The notes under the pieces were generated by a model, which made no database searches, was not told where the DNA came from, and saw only the letters and a program-made list of their open reading frames with translations. Shown here piece after piece: positions 43,047 to 50,903 of a stretch of DNA of 64,000 nucleotides. The stretch's first letter is position 1; each line of letters begins with the position of its first letter. Source of the DNA: Flavobacterium rivuli WB 3.3-2 = DSM 21788 (GTDB taxonomy: Bacteria; Bacteroidota; Bacteroidia; Flavobacteriales; Flavobacteriaceae); contig NZ_KB899966.1 of NCBI RefSeq assembly GCF_000378485.1, forward strand, positions 248,001 through 312,000. Direction: 5' to 3'. The translations under genes were made by a program, and so were the position numbers.

Positions 43047-43519
43047 TAGAAATTTTCAAAAATATTCAGGATAAAATTGCAGCAATTACTGTAGATAGCG
43101 AAACTACAAGACCATTGCTTAACTATGTGGATGAAGATTGGGGGCAGCTTGACGATTATGGCGTAAACTGCCCCGTTAAATGGCCTTGCTGCCTTATAGA
43201 TGAGCAAAGCGAAAGTTACAGCGACATAGGCATGCAGCGCGGGTTAAGTCCCATTAACAGGCAACAGGGTACGCTAACCATTGTGCTTACTATTGCTAAT
43301 GTAAAGCTTACCAACACAAGTGCGAAAGCACCTTTACAACAAAAGCAACAGGCATGGCACATAAAAATGATAAAGGAGCGCATACATGCCGAAATACATG
43401 GATGGGCACCGGTAGAGGGTCAGGGTAAACTTATGCGGGTGTCAGGGAGCAAAGTCGGGCGTGATGATGGTGTGCAGCAACACAAAGTGTTTTACAGTAT
43501 GGGTTTAAACAATGTTTAA
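43043..43519 (+). CDS. Tail terminator-like protein (Mu gp37 position)
   Basis: The 158-aa protein (MIEIFKNIQDKIAAITVDSE) contains WPCCLIDEQSESYSDIG and a beta-rich GTLTIVLTIANVKL. It is coupled to the gpG-like gene by ATGA. Size and position fit the tail terminator that caps the tube. It ends the rightward late operon, where it meets the opposing early genes. Confidence 0.65.
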   Translation: MIEIFKNIQDKIAAITVDSETTRPLLNYVDEDWGQLDDYGVNCPVKWPCCLIDEQSESYSDIGMQRGLSPINRQQGTLTIVLTIANVKLTNTSAKAPLQQKQQAWHIKMIKERIHAEIHGWAPVEGQGKLMRVSGSKVGRDDGVQQHKVFYSMGLNNV

Positions 43520-43740
43520 ACAGCCATTTTAAGCTGCCTGGAGCTTTCTAACTCTTTAAGCTGCTTATCTACCTGAGTACTTAAAATATTGTAAAGGGTA
43601 ACACGCGAAATTGGGTACACAGGATAAATATATTTCCTGAGTACCTGGCACGTTGATATATCTTCGGTCTTGTGTTTTAAGTACAATTCCTGAATAAGCT
43701 TATAACGTCGTAATGTGTTGAGATTTACAGTAGGTGACAT
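43516..43740 (-). CDS. Small phage protein with a helix-turn-helix-like segment
   Basis: The 74-aa basic protein contains YKLIQELYLKHKTEDISTCQ and PISRVTLYNILSTQVDKQL, which may form a HTH. It overlaps the end of the tail terminator gene by four bases on the opposite strand. It could be a late regulator, like Mu Mor/C by position between early and late blocks, but the sequence does not prove this. Confidence 0.55.
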   Translation of the reverse strand: MSPTVNLNTLRRYKLIQELYLKHKTEDISTCQVLRKYIYPVYPISRVTLYNILSTQVDKQLKELESSRQLKMAV

Positions 43741-43826
43741 AATGGCACAAATATATATAATATTTGGCGGATTATAAGAAAATTTTAGTAGGTTGTGTTA
43801 AAGTAGCCTTAAAATTTTCTGATACA

Positions 43827-43853
43827 AAAAAGCCTCTTAAACTGAGAGGCTTT
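43827..43853 (-). terminator. Terminator of the leftward moron operon
   Basis: On the minus strand GCCTCT-CAGTTTA-AGAGGC is followed by a run of T. The same stem flanked by T on the plus strand makes it partly bidirectional. It separates the moron genes from the 74-aa gene. Confidence 0.8.
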
Positions 43854-43855
43854 TG

Positions 43856-44392
43856 TTATGATTGATTTTTTAATACCCACGAACCGCCTTGCTTTTGAAT
43901 ATAATAGTTAATCGCATTAGGAATGTCCTTAACGTGTTGGCTCTTATAATCCGTTAGTGTCTTTTCAGTATCGGCTGACGGGTTAAAATATTGTTTCCAA
44001 TAAGGAAACAGGTTTAAATACATAGTCTGTACTGTACTAAGTCTGTACTTCTTAACACCTGTCTTTTCAAGGTCGGAATTTTCGCCTTCATTATAATATA
44101 CAAAATCAATTGTAGTAAATATATTAGGCTGGCCCTCGTTATAAGTACGACCCGAAATTTCTTTATCTGAAAGTTGTGCGGGAGCAAATACATAACGTAA
44201 ATTCTTTTGTGTAGGAGAATCTATAGTTTTATAAATCCGGAGTTCTACTTTGCTATATGATGCAATCTCATTAGCCACATTTAGAGCATCTGCCTCAGAT
44301 GGCAAAGCTTTCAACTTTTGTAAATAACCAATGTCTTGTGCCTGGGCAAACATTCCAATTAGTAACGCGGTAAGTAATATTAATTTTTTCAT
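43856..44392 (-). CDS. Secreted moron protein of unknown function
   Basis: The 178-aa protein has signal peptide MKKLILLTALLIGMFAQAQ. The mature part includes YSKVELRIYKTIDSPTQKNL and NYYIQKQGGSWVLKNQ. No family is recognised. It is the last gene of a leftward three-gene unit with its own terminator, typical of lysogenic-conversion cargo acting in the periplasm. Confidence 0.72.
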   Translation of the reverse strand: MKKLILLTALLIGMFAQAQDIGYLQKLKALPSEADALNVANEIASYSKVELRIYKTIDSPTQKNLRYVFAPAQLSDKEISGRTYNEGQPNIFTTIDFVYYNEGENSDLEKTGVKKYRLSTVQTMYLNLFPYWKQYFNPSADTEKTLTDYKSQHVKDIPNAINYYIQKQGGSWVLKNQS

Positions 44393-44394
44393 TG

Positions 44395-45054
44395 TTATAT
44401 CTTTGGAGCTCCTATTTTACCAAACGTGCCTTTTAAAGCTTCTGCAAACATAATACTTTCAGTAATAGCTTTTCTATCACTTTTACTTAATACTACATCG
44501 TGGGAGCTTTGACGGCCGTTAAAGCGGATTTTAACGGGTCCCTTGCCGTCATAGTAAGATATTGCCTGTGCAATATCGGGGGTATTCTCAGTATATTGTA
44601 CAACTTCCCAAACTTGGCCGCCGTCATTATCTTTAATATTGTTTTTGCTGTAGGTAGGTATGGTTTCAGACGTAAAAACTTCATCGCCTAATTTAACTTG
44701 TACATTGGTATGAAAAACCCAATCTTCGCCATAATAGTTACTTTGTGTGTAGTAGCTGCCATCCTCACGTATGTATACAGCTAATGTACACCTATTAGGC
44801 CAGTACTTTGTACCAAACGCTTTATGATTAATCCAAACTGATTTATCAAATTCATCTTTCTTTATATGAAACTTACTCTTAAGAGAATCAATGATCTTTA
44901 CATCGTGGGCAAATGACGCTTTTTCATTTTTTGCAAATTCTTCTTTGCTTATTTCCGCAGTTGCTTCTTTATCAGTAGGAATTGTGCTCTCAATATTTCC
45001 TTCTTTGCAGGCCACTAAGGATAGAGCTGCTAACAGTATTAATATATTTTTCAT
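44395..45054 (-). CDS. Moron lipoprotein of unknown function
   Basis: ATG 45054 gives a 219-aa lipoprotein (MKNILILLAALSLVACKEGN, lipobox LVAC). The longer frame to 45141 would bury the signal. The mature part has CTLAVYIREDGSYYTQSNYY and GPVKIRFNGRQSSHDVVLSK, suggesting a beta-sandwich. It may be surface or periplasmic and act in superinfection exclusion; this is only a guess from context. Confidence 0.72.
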   Translation of the reverse strand: MKNILILLAALSLVACKEGNIESTIPTDKEATAEISKEEFAKNEKASFAHDVKIIDSLKSKFHIKKDEFDKSVWINHKAFGTKYWPNRCTLAVYIREDGSYYTQSNYYGEDWVFHTNVQVKLGDEVFTSETIPTYSKNNIKDNDGGQVWEVVQYTENTPDIAQAISYYDGKGPVKIRFNGRQSSHDVVLSKSDRKAITESIMFAEALKGTFGKIGAPKI

Positions 45055-45055
45055 A

Positions 45056-45268
45056 TTATTTAAACACTTCACCTGGAGTTTGTATTTTTTTAAATTCATC
45101 ATTATAAGGTACAAAAACGGCAGCTCTACCTGTCTGAGCAACGGTAGAATATAACCAGCCTCCTGGTACTCGTGTTACTTTGTACTCTACATTACTCTGA
45201 GTTCCCAGTTTGCTAACGATTTTGGTACTCTCGTGAAGTCCCAAATCGTAAATAGTTTTATCAGCCAT
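45056..45268 (-). CDS. Small cytoplasmic moron protein
   Basis: The 70-aa protein (MADKTIYDLGLHESTKIVSK) contains YKVTRVPGGWLYSTVAQTGR, an SH3-like or beta-barrel pattern. It is the first gene of the leftward moron unit; its stop sits one base before the lipoprotein ATG. No family is assigned. Confidence 0.6.
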   Translation of the reverse strand: MADKTIYDLGLHESTKIVSKLGTQSNVEYKVTRVPGGWLYSTVAQTGRAAVFVPYNDEFKKIQTPGEVFK

Positions 45269-45390
45269 ATTTGTTAGTTTAAATTAAAATGTGAAATTAA
45301 CATATTTACGAATTATAGTAAATACCCATCAATAGGTATTTTTAACTTTTGTTACACATAGAAAATAATCATACATTTAAAAGACTTTTT

Positions 45391-45398
45391 TACATTTG
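45391..45398 (+). promoter_or_regulatory. Candidate -7 box of the 119-aa gene
   Basis: TACATTTG fits TAnnTTTG, nine bases before the ATG at 45407, giving a very short leader. Confidence 0.45.
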
Positions 45399-45406
45399 CT
45401 GCTGTT

Positions 45407-45766
45407 ATGGAGTTACATTCAGTAAATAACGAATATGTAAGATTAGGCGAACTTGATAAGGTGGTGTCCGAATGCCGTGTAATTGCTAATAAGCTTAGCC
45501 TCATAATTTCATGGCGCATTAAAAAGCGTACCGCTACAGTATTTTTAAAGTATAATGGGCATATAGTGTGGCAAAATAATTTTACTAACGATATGCCGCA
45601 CATGGTGCTTTGCAACATGTATGCGGGTGTGCAGCAAGAACTTTATAAACGCACAATGGAAAACAATGAATCTATAGCCCGGATGCGGCGGGCAGAATTA
45701 GAACGCCTTGAAGAAAAGAGGGTAATGAACTTACCCAGTTGGCAGGAACGTAGAAACTCTAAATAA
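45407..45766 (+). CDS. Moron protein of unknown function, rightward
   Basis: The 119-residue protein (MELHSVNNEYVRLGELDKVV) has a basic core (SWRIKKRTATVFLKYNGHIV) and a charged helical tail (ESIARMRRAELERLEEKRVM). It has its own -7 box and terminator, so it is expressed independently of the lytic operons, as expected for a prophage-expressed gene. Confidence 0.65.
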   Translation: MELHSVNNEYVRLGELDKVVSECRVIANKLSLIISWRIKKRTATVFLKYNGHIVWQNNFTNDMPHMVLCNMYAGVQQELYKRTMENNESIARMRRAELERLEEKRVMNLPSWQERRNSK

Positions 45767-45858
45767 ATAATTATATTCGCGGTGTGAATTATTAATTGTT
45801 TTTTTTACTTCACAACGTGTAAATTTAAATTGTTGATATTTTTATCTTTACAGATTAA

Positions 45859-45883
45859 GCCACTCTAACGAGTGGCTTTTTTT
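45859..45883 (+). terminator. Terminator of the 119-aa gene
   Basis: GCCACTC-TAAC-GAGTGGC followed by seven T. Confidence 0.88.
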
Positions 45884-45884
45884 A

Positions 45885-45901
45885 TAATTTTGTACAAAAT
45901 T
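45885..45901 (+). promoter_or_regulatory. Promoter box overlapping a perfect 16-bp palindrome
   Basis: A -7 match TAATTTTG (45885-45892) overlaps AATTTTGTACAAAATT (45886-45901). This is a likely operator for the following 231-aa gene. The TGTACA core also occurs in the prophage end sites. Confidence 0.5.
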
Positions 45902-45934
45902 TCTTTTACTATGTTTTTCAAATAATGAAATAAT

Positions 45935-46630
45935 ATGACTATAGATACAAAAATTACTATTTGGCGCGCGATTTTGTGGGGAGTTTCTCCAATAATATCA
46001 GTTCTTATTATTTGGCTTGCAAATCACAACATTGCTGAGTTGCAAAGTTTAAAGTCTAAACAAAGTGCGAATGAGTCAGAACAACGAATTATACAAGGCG
46101 TAACAGAATTTGGCTTAGATAAGACTAAAGATGGGCTTCCTGGATTAAGTGTATCATTATTCATAGACGTAACAAATTTAGATTTAAATAGCCGTAAGTT
46201 CTTATTGGATTTAGGTAACGATAATAAAAATTCACTCTCTCTATATTTAGATGCACGTAATAATCTTGTATATAGATTAATTGATAATTACGGAGAAACA
46301 TATTCCCTAAACATTAAACCTGGACTACAGACCTTTCGTAGCAATCAAGTTAATAACGTTCTTATCGAATATGGGCATTCTGCATCATATTCAATAATGA
46401 GAATTTTTATAAATAATGTAGAAGCTGCGAGACAAGAATTTAAATTTGATTTGCAGTTTAACGGCACATCGGAATTAATATTAGGAACCGCAAAAACTGG
46501 GGAAGTTAGTGGCAGTTATAGGGTTCACTCGTTAGTGGTTTTGGAGGGAGTTTTTAATAATGAAAAGAGGGAGAGCTTTTACAATGCAGTAGTTAAATTA
46601 AACGAAAATCTAGATCGATTAAAGTATTAA
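45935..46630 (+). CDS. Membrane-anchored protein with LamG-like domain (moron)
   Basis: The 231-residue protein has one N-terminal transmembrane helix (AILWGVSPIISVLIIWLA, about residues 13-30). It then has a linker and a 150-residue beta domain resembling a concanavalin/LamG sandwich (GLSVSLFIDVTNLDLNSRKF, ELILGTAKTGEVSGSYRVHS). AT-rich, with its own promoter and a shared terminator. A surface-binding or exclusion role is possible. Confidence 0.65.
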   Translation: MTIDTKITIWRAILWGVSPIISVLIIWLANHNIAELQSLKSKQSANESEQRIIQGVTEFGLDKTKDGLPGLSVSLFIDVTNLDLNSRKFLLDLGNDNKNSLSLYLDARNNLVYRLIDNYGETYSLNIKPGLQTFRSNQVNNVLIEYGHSASYSIMRIFINNVEAARQEFKFDLQFNGTSELILGTAKTGEVSGSYRVHSLVVLEGVFNNEKRESFYNAVVKLNENLDRLKY

Positions 46631-46633
46631 AAT

Positions 46634-46665
46634 AAAACAGGCGAGCAAATATGCTCGCCTGTTTT
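46634..46665. terminator. Bidirectional terminator
   Basis: AAAACAGGCGAGCA (46634-46647) is perfectly inverted as TGCTCGCCTGTTTT (46652-46665), with a four-base loop. T tracts on either strand serve both the rightward 231-aa gene and the leftward early operon. Confidence 0.9.
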
Positions 46666-46858
46666 ATGCTATTTCCTCAACTATAGCACGCCAGTTATTA
46701 GGCAGTGCGTTATTTTCTTTCCATACAGCCAAGCCAATGGCACGGGCTGTAATTACTGCATCTTCTATTTGCAGGCGGTTGTTACGCCTTATTGCCAAAT
46801 CCTTTTGGAACTGGTTAAGCTTTTTATAAGCTTTGCTATTTTTTATTTGCTCTAACAT
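46664..46858 (-). CDS. Small early phage protein, unknown
   Basis: The 64-aa mostly helical protein (MLEQIKNSKAYKKLNQFQKD) is the last gene of the leftward early operon; its end runs into the bidirectional terminator. It overlaps the preceding membrane protein gene by seven bases. No family is recognised. Confidence 0.6.
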   Translation of the reverse strand: MLEQIKNSKAYKKLNQFQKDLAIRRNNRLQIEDAVITARAIGLAVWKENNALPNNWRAIVEEIA

Positions 46859-47070
46859 AGTTTTAAGTATAGTTTAATTAAGAGTTCGCCCAGAAAACAG
46901 CCTGCTGTAAAAGAGCCGATTATTTGAAAAGTCAGGTTTATTATTGCGAACGTTAGCCAAGTGGAAAGGCGTGCGCCATTGCCATGCACTACCTGGTACA
47001 CCTCAGGTAAAAACCAATAGATTATTTTCTCGGCTAAATACAGCCTGATCTCTTTTATAAGTGCTTTCAT
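46852..47070 (-). CDS. Small early phage membrane protein
   Basis: The 72-residue protein has an amphipathic start (MKALIKEIRLYLAEKIIYWF) and one or two membrane segments (STWLTFAIINLTFQIIGSFT, AGCFLGELLIKLYL). It is coupled to both neighbours by overlaps. The function is unknown. Confidence 0.6.
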   Translation of the reverse strand: MKALIKEIRLYLAEKIIYWFLPEVYQVVHGNGARLSTWLTFAIINLTFQIIGSFTAGCFLGELLIKLYLKLC

Positions 47071-47258
47071 TACGTTACAGGGTTTAATAGTCCGTAAAAT
47101 GAGTTGTTACCGCATTTGGGGCAAACATGCTCTGTAATGCCATAGCCGTTATACTTTTCGGCTTTTTGGTCGGTAGTACCCTGCCATTTGCAGGTGCGCT
47201 TACTGCATTCGTAAGCTGCGGCGGCTTCGCCATTTTTGGCATATTTCTGTTTTGGCAT
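47070..47258 (-). CDS. Small zinc-ribbon-like early phage protein
   Basis: The 62-aa protein has two cysteine pairs: CSKRTC and CPKC (in EHVCPKCGNNSFYGL), spaced as in a zinc ribbon. It is basic at the start (MPKQKYAKNGEAAAAYE). A nucleic-acid-binding role is plausible. Confidence 0.65.
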   Translation of the reverse strand: MPKQKYAKNGEAAAAYECSKRTCKWQGTTDQKAEKYNGYGITEHVCPKCGNNSFYGLLNPVT

Positions 47259-47298
47259 GATTATCTATGAATTATTTAAAATTTAAAATTGTATTATT

Positions 47299-47478
47299 AT
47301 GACCCCGTATGAAGAAAAAGTACTCGAATTATTGTCTGGTATAAATGACAAACTTCTATCAATTAGTGTCCAGTTTAAAGATTTAGACAAAAAGACAGAT
47401 AGTCTACAAGCTAAAATTGAGGACATAAGCAACAACACGAATGTAGTTGCAACTCACTATGAAGAGCAAAAGGGCTAA
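47299..47478 (+). CDS. Small coiled-coil protein on the opposite strand of the early operon
   Basis: The 59-residue ORF (MTPYEEKVLELLSGINDKLL) continues with heptads (VQFKDLDKKTDSLQAKIEDI) and ends HYEEQKG. It runs against the surrounding early genes, and its stop overlaps the methyltransferase stop. No promoter box was recognised upstream, so expression is uncertain. Confidence 0.45.
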   Translation: MTPYEEKVLELLSGINDKLLSISVQFKDLDKKTDSLQAKIEDISNNTNVVATHYEEQKG

Positions 47479-49004
47479 GCAGTCCTTTGCCTTTGCTTGT
47501 AAGCTTTAATTTTAGGTATGTTAGGTTCTATAATAAGGCGCGCCCATTCTACCGGTACGGCATTGCCTATCATTTTTATGGCCGCTTTATTAGAGAGCTG
47601 CAAGCCTGGTGCATTAAAGTAGTTTTTAGGGAACGTCATGCAGCTGCCGAGCTCGTCGCGGTCTAAGAACCGGGCTTTAATATCAAAGGCATCTAAGGCT
47701 TTAAACAGCACCGTTACAAGCGCGGCCTTATTGGTAGTCATTACCGAGTTTAAAACCGTGTCAAGCGACTGCGTTTGGCTTTCGGGGTTATCGCTGCTAT
47801 TAAAGTAGTGTGCTATAAACTGGGCTTTCTCAATTCTTATTTTTTGGTGGCAATCGTTAGTGCGAACCGTATTTAAAGGGTCTTCTATACTTTGGCTTTG
47901 CAGGGTGCCGTAATACTGGCAAATAAATTCCAGTTCGGCAAAGGTTACAAGTTGCTTGGTTTGGCGGGTTAGCTGCGGGTTTAATGGTTCATCGGGTGCA
48001 TTAAAATTGTCGGTGTGGCAATGATCCATTATGAACTGCAGTTTTTCCATGCTTATAAGTTGGTGCATGTTTGCAGTAACAACTGTGTTTAAAGGCTGGT
48101 CTATTCCCTGAGATCGCAGCTTTGACATTAAGCCGCCGTAATAGTTACAAATGAACTGGGTAAAATCGGGATGCTGTTTTTTAGCACCGCCGCCAATACG
48201 CCTTAATGAATTTTTAGAAAGTGGCTTACGCAGGTGTTTAGGCAATGCCTCGTTAAACTCCCTGCCAAAAATACTTACACCCTCATTAGTCAGGTCGATG
48301 TGGTTCCGGCACGCCTGCCACTTCAATTTTCCGTTACCGCCCGTTTTGGAGTGGGTATGTTCAGGAAAAGTCATATCTATGCCATCACGGTAAAAGAATG
48401 CAAAATAGCGCACCCTGCGCGTTGGCAGGCCATCATCGGCAGCATTACGTATGCTCTCGACGTAATTATAGCCTAAATCCATTATGGCTTTTTTCCAACG
48501 CTCAAACTCTTTGCCGGTTTCAGTTGGTATAGGGTTGCCGTTTTCGCAAATGGGTGCCCATTTTTTAAACTCCGGTACATTCTCTATACCTATAACTGCG
48601 GGTTGTATATGTACAATATACCTTACAAGCTCCCAACCCATAGTATAAGAACCTATGGCCTTATCGCCGCCGCCTTTTGCCTTGCTATGCTGCGTACACT
48701 CTATAGATGCCCAAACAAGGTCTACAGGGTCAAGCTCGCGCTCATCCTGTACATAAACATCGGCTAAATAATGCTTAACATCAGGGTGATGGAACAAGTT
48801 TGTTTTAATAGCTGTTGTGTCGTGGTTTAAAACATACGATACCGTAACATTAGGCATTGTATATAAAGCCTCGGTTACGCCACCACCACCGGCAAAGAAG
48901 TCGGCGGCGGTAACATCATCATCCTGCGGAATATTTATAATGGCCTTTGGGTTGTAATTTAGCGCATGCACTAAATTGTATTGATTGTTTGATAATTTGC
49001 TCAT
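47475..49004 (-). CDS. DNA (cytosine-5)-methyltransferase-like protein with variant motif IV
   Basis: The 509-aa protein has C5-methyltransferase motif I ADFFAGGGGVTEAL (34-47), catalytic Cys103 in a variant motif IV SIECTQHSKAKGG instead of PCQ, motif VI GIENVPEF and motif VIII TRRVRYFAFF. The C-terminal motif X is KMIGNAVPVEWARLI. The region between contains three or four diverged repeats of about 50 residues (YYGGLMSKLRSQGIDQPLNT; YYGTLQSQSIEDPLNTVRTN), acting as target recognition domain. It probably protects phage DNA from restriction. Confidence 0.82.
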   Translation of the reverse strand: MSKLSNNQYNLVHALNYNPKAIINIPQDDDVTAADFFAGGGGVTEALYTMPNVTVSYVLNHDTTAIKTNLFHHPDVKHYLADVYVQDERELDPVDLVWASIECTQHSKAKGGGDKAIGSYTMGWELVRYIVHIQPAVIGIENVPEFKKWAPICENGNPIPTETGKEFERWKKAIMDLGYNYVESIRNAADDGLPTRRVRYFAFFYRDGIDMTFPEHTHSKTGGNGKLKWQACRNHIDLTNEGVSIFGREFNEALPKHLRKPLSKNSLRRIGGGAKKQHPDFTQFICNYYGGLMSKLRSQGIDQPLNTVVTANMHQLISMEKLQFIMDHCHTDNFNAPDEPLNPQLTRQTKQLVTFAELEFICQYYGTLQSQSIEDPLNTVRTNDCHQKIRIEKAQFIAHYFNSSDNPESQTQSLDTVLNSVMTTNKAALVTVLFKALDAFDIKARFLDRDELGSCMTFPKNYFNAPGLQLSNKAAIKMIGNAVPVEWARLIIEPNIPKIKAYKQRQRTA

Positions 49005-49006
49005 TG

Positions 49007-49513
49007 TTACTTAATTTGTTTGGATTTTGCTAAGTCGATTAGGGTAGTGTTATAAACTTTGCCCTTTACGCTGTCTGGGCGTTCGTCTTCGTATCGACGT
49101 TTAGAAATGTAGGTGGCAAGGTTAAGCTGCTGTACATTGGGGTTGCGTTTAAGCCATTGCAGGTACTTTGGCACATCTATAAAGCATAGTAATATTTCAG
49201 GCTCTTTAAGCTTATTAAAAGCCTTAGTGGCATCCTGTTTAGAGAGCTTATAATTATACAGTTCCCAAAGTGCGTCAAAGGTTAGATCGGGCGGCGTAAT
49301 GGAGATATCAAAGTTTTGCTGTAGTTTGATTTTCCATTCTTCAACGTCGGTTTGATAATAAGGAAACTGCTGTTTTAACCAGCCTATTTGCTTATCGCTG
49401 AGAATGCCATCAAACATTTTACATTCGGCTAAAACACCGTTTAAATGGTATTTAAATTGCCATACAAAACCATCTGCCTTACTCTTAATTGTGTAGGTGG
49501 TAAATTGTTCCAT
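49007..49513 (-). CDS. Early phage protein, unknown
   Basis: The 168-aa protein (MEQFTTYTIKSKADGFVWQF) combines a beta-rich N-terminal half with a helical C-terminal half rich in Lys (DATKAFNKLKEPEILLCFID). It lies two bases before the methyltransferase ATG. No family is recognised. Confidence 0.65.
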   Translation of the reverse strand: MEQFTTYTIKSKADGFVWQFKYHLNGVLAECKMFDGILSDKQIGWLKQQFPYYQTDVEEWKIKLQQNFDISITPPDLTFDALWELYNYKLSKQDATKAFNKLKEPEILLCFIDVPKYLQWLKRNPNVQQLNLATYISKRRYEDERPDSVKGKVYNTTLIDLAKSKQIK

Positions 49514-49797
49514 CAGGCATTAGCATTAAGGTTTATATAATTAAGAACAATGTTTATTGTCGTGGTGTAGTATTTTACATGCCGAACCTTTAAATAATCT
49601 TCGCCTTTAAAGCTTACTGTAGCTTCGACATATTTATCATTTATAAAATGACAGATAACCTGCCAATCTTTATTTATAATGATGTACTTATCGGTTCTTA
49701 CTTTAACTAACCACCCCGGCTGTTTTTGGGCGGTTTGCTTTATACCGGACATTAGCATTTCCCAGTCTTTTATTAATTCGGGTTTAGGGTCTTTCAT
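49513..49797 (-). CDS. Early phage protein, unknown
   Basis: ATG 49797 (MKDPKPELIKDWEMLMSGIK) overlaps the previous stop by four bases and is preferred over the open frame to 49878. The 94-aa product has the beta pattern YIIINKDWQVICHFINDKYV. The function is unknown. Confidence 0.62.
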   Translation of the reverse strand: MKDPKPELIKDWEMLMSGIKQTAQKQPGWLVKVRTDKYIIINKDWQVICHFINDKYVEATVSFKGEDYLKVRHVKYYTTTINIVLNYINLNANA

Positions 49798-50138
49798 AAT
49801 TTTGCATCTATGGTGGTAAATAGTTTGTTTGCCATTAAGCGGCGGTGCGGGTCTCTTTCCTTTGTAGTCCGGCCACATACGATAATGTTTATGGCGTAGG
49901 CCTCGTGGTATTGGAGCGATAGCTTGTATTTTTTCTTAGCATCAAAGAGATTTTGTTTACGGCTTAACGCCTTAAATTTATCCTCAACGGTTTCAGATAC
50001 ACCCGCTAAAATGCTTATTACTACTTTATTCTGTCGTTCGCTACGGGCAAAGGTGGCAACGTCTACATTTGCAGCATCAGAAAGCACATTGTTTAAATAG
50101 CCTATTTCGTCGGGAGTTAGTTTAAGGTCTATGTTCAT
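49794..50138 (-). CDS. Early phage protein, unknown
   Basis: The 114-aa protein (MNIDLKLTPDEIGYLNNVLS) is helical and basic, with KFKALSRKQNLFDAKKKYKL. It is linked to both neighbours by overlapping codons. Its start lies inside a 30-aa membrane microprotein gene. No family is recognised. Confidence 0.62.
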   Translation of the reverse strand: MNIDLKLTPDEIGYLNNVLSDAANVDVATFARSERQNKVVISILAGVSETVEDKFKALSRKQNLFDAKKKYKLSLQYHEAYAINIIVCGRTTKERDPHRRLMANKLFTTIDAKL

Positions 50139-50214
50139 TGTCGCTTGTTACTATCAACAGCAGTATCATTAAGATTACAAGTATGATACTACCTATGGTT
50201 AAAAATATTTTCAT
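50122..50214 (-). CDS. 30-aa single-helix membrane microprotein
   Basis: ATG 50214 overlaps the previous stop as ATGA. The product (MKIFLTIGSIILVILMILLL, then IVTSDNEHRP) is one transmembrane helix with a charged tail. The end overlaps the next gene start. Coupling plus composition supports it; the function is unknown. Confidence 0.55.
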   Translation of the reverse strand: MKIFLTIGSIILVILMILLLIVTSDNEHRP

Positions 50215-50378
50215 CTACATTCTGTTTTAGGGTCTTGGAGTTGCTTGCCACAATCGTAGCAGGTTAAAGCGGTAGTTTCGCAGGTGGCTTCAACGCTTAT
50301 TTGGCGTAAATAAACATTGTTATGGGGGCAGGTTGCAGGCGGGTTAATATCGGAGGCAGGGAATATATTAGCGGTCAT
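50211..50378 (-). CDS. Small cysteine-rich early phage protein
   Basis: ATG 50378 (MTANIFPASDINPPATCPHN) gives 55 aa, with Cys/His residues in CPHNN and CETTALTCYDCGKQL, a probable zinc ribbon. It overlaps a 34-aa membrane microprotein gene upstream by 11 bases and the 30-aa one downstream by four. Confidence 0.6.
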   Translation of the reverse strand: MTANIFPASDINPPATCPHNNVYLRQISVEATCETTALTCYDCGKQLQDPKTECR

Positions 50379-50472
50379 TTTTATTTCGGTAATAAATTTT
50401 GCAGATAAAACATCCAGTTGCAAAGCCTATAATGCAGGCGGCTACCATTCCGAATATTGAATATTGTATCAT
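50368..50472 (-). CDS. 34-aa single-helix membrane microprotein
   Basis: ATG 50472 overlaps the GemA-like stop as ATGA. The product (MIQYSIFGMVAACIIGFATG, then CFICKIYYRNKNDR) is one hydrophobic helix with a basic cytosolic tail. The layout copies that of the 30-aa gene at 50122-50214. Confidence 0.55.
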   Translation of the reverse strand: MIQYSIFGMVAACIIGFATGCFICKIYYRNKNDR

Positions 50473-50903
50473 ACTTTGGGAGGTTTAGAGTTCTTTTTAA
50501 GGCTCATGTTTTCGAGGGCGGCAATCACTTTGCTAAGCTCGTCTCCTGTCATTTTCATAAGGGGTTTACGCACCGGGCATTTACTGCTTAACATCCATTC
50601 GTTAAGCTTGTCGAGGTCGGCAATGCGGCCATATTTACCCGACCCTACAAACCAACCGTAAGTAATACACACAGAAAGCAGGTACTTATGGCGCGTATTC
50701 TTTTTGTCGAACTTGGCATAAAACAGGGGCTTGTGTGCCTTGCATTTATTTTGCACCAGTATTTTATTAGCCTGGTCAAAAGTGAGGTCTTTACAGCTTA
50801 TCTTGGTAACGTCTTCGGTTGCCCATTGTACCCATTCTTCTTTTATATCACGATTAGGTGTGATGGAATGAATTATTTTAATTTGGTCGGCTGTCGCTTG
50901 CAT
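50469..50903 (-). CDS. GemA/Mu gp16-like early protein
   Basis: From ATG 50903 (MQATADQIKIIHSITPNRDI) the product is 144 aa. It has a helical N-terminal segment and a C-terminal MTGDELSKVIAALENMSLKK that resemble the DUF1018/GemA pattern of Mu-like phages. GemA affects host gene expression and supercoiling in Mu. Resemblance is moderate; position in the early operon supports it. Confidence 0.55.
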   Translation of the reverse strand: MQATADQIKIIHSITPNRDIKEEWVQWATEDVTKISCKDLTFDQANKILVQNKCKAHKPLFYAKFDKKNTRHKYLLSVCITYGWFVGSGKYGRIADLDKLNEWMLSSKCPVRKPLMKMTGDELSKVIAALENMSLKKNSKPPKV

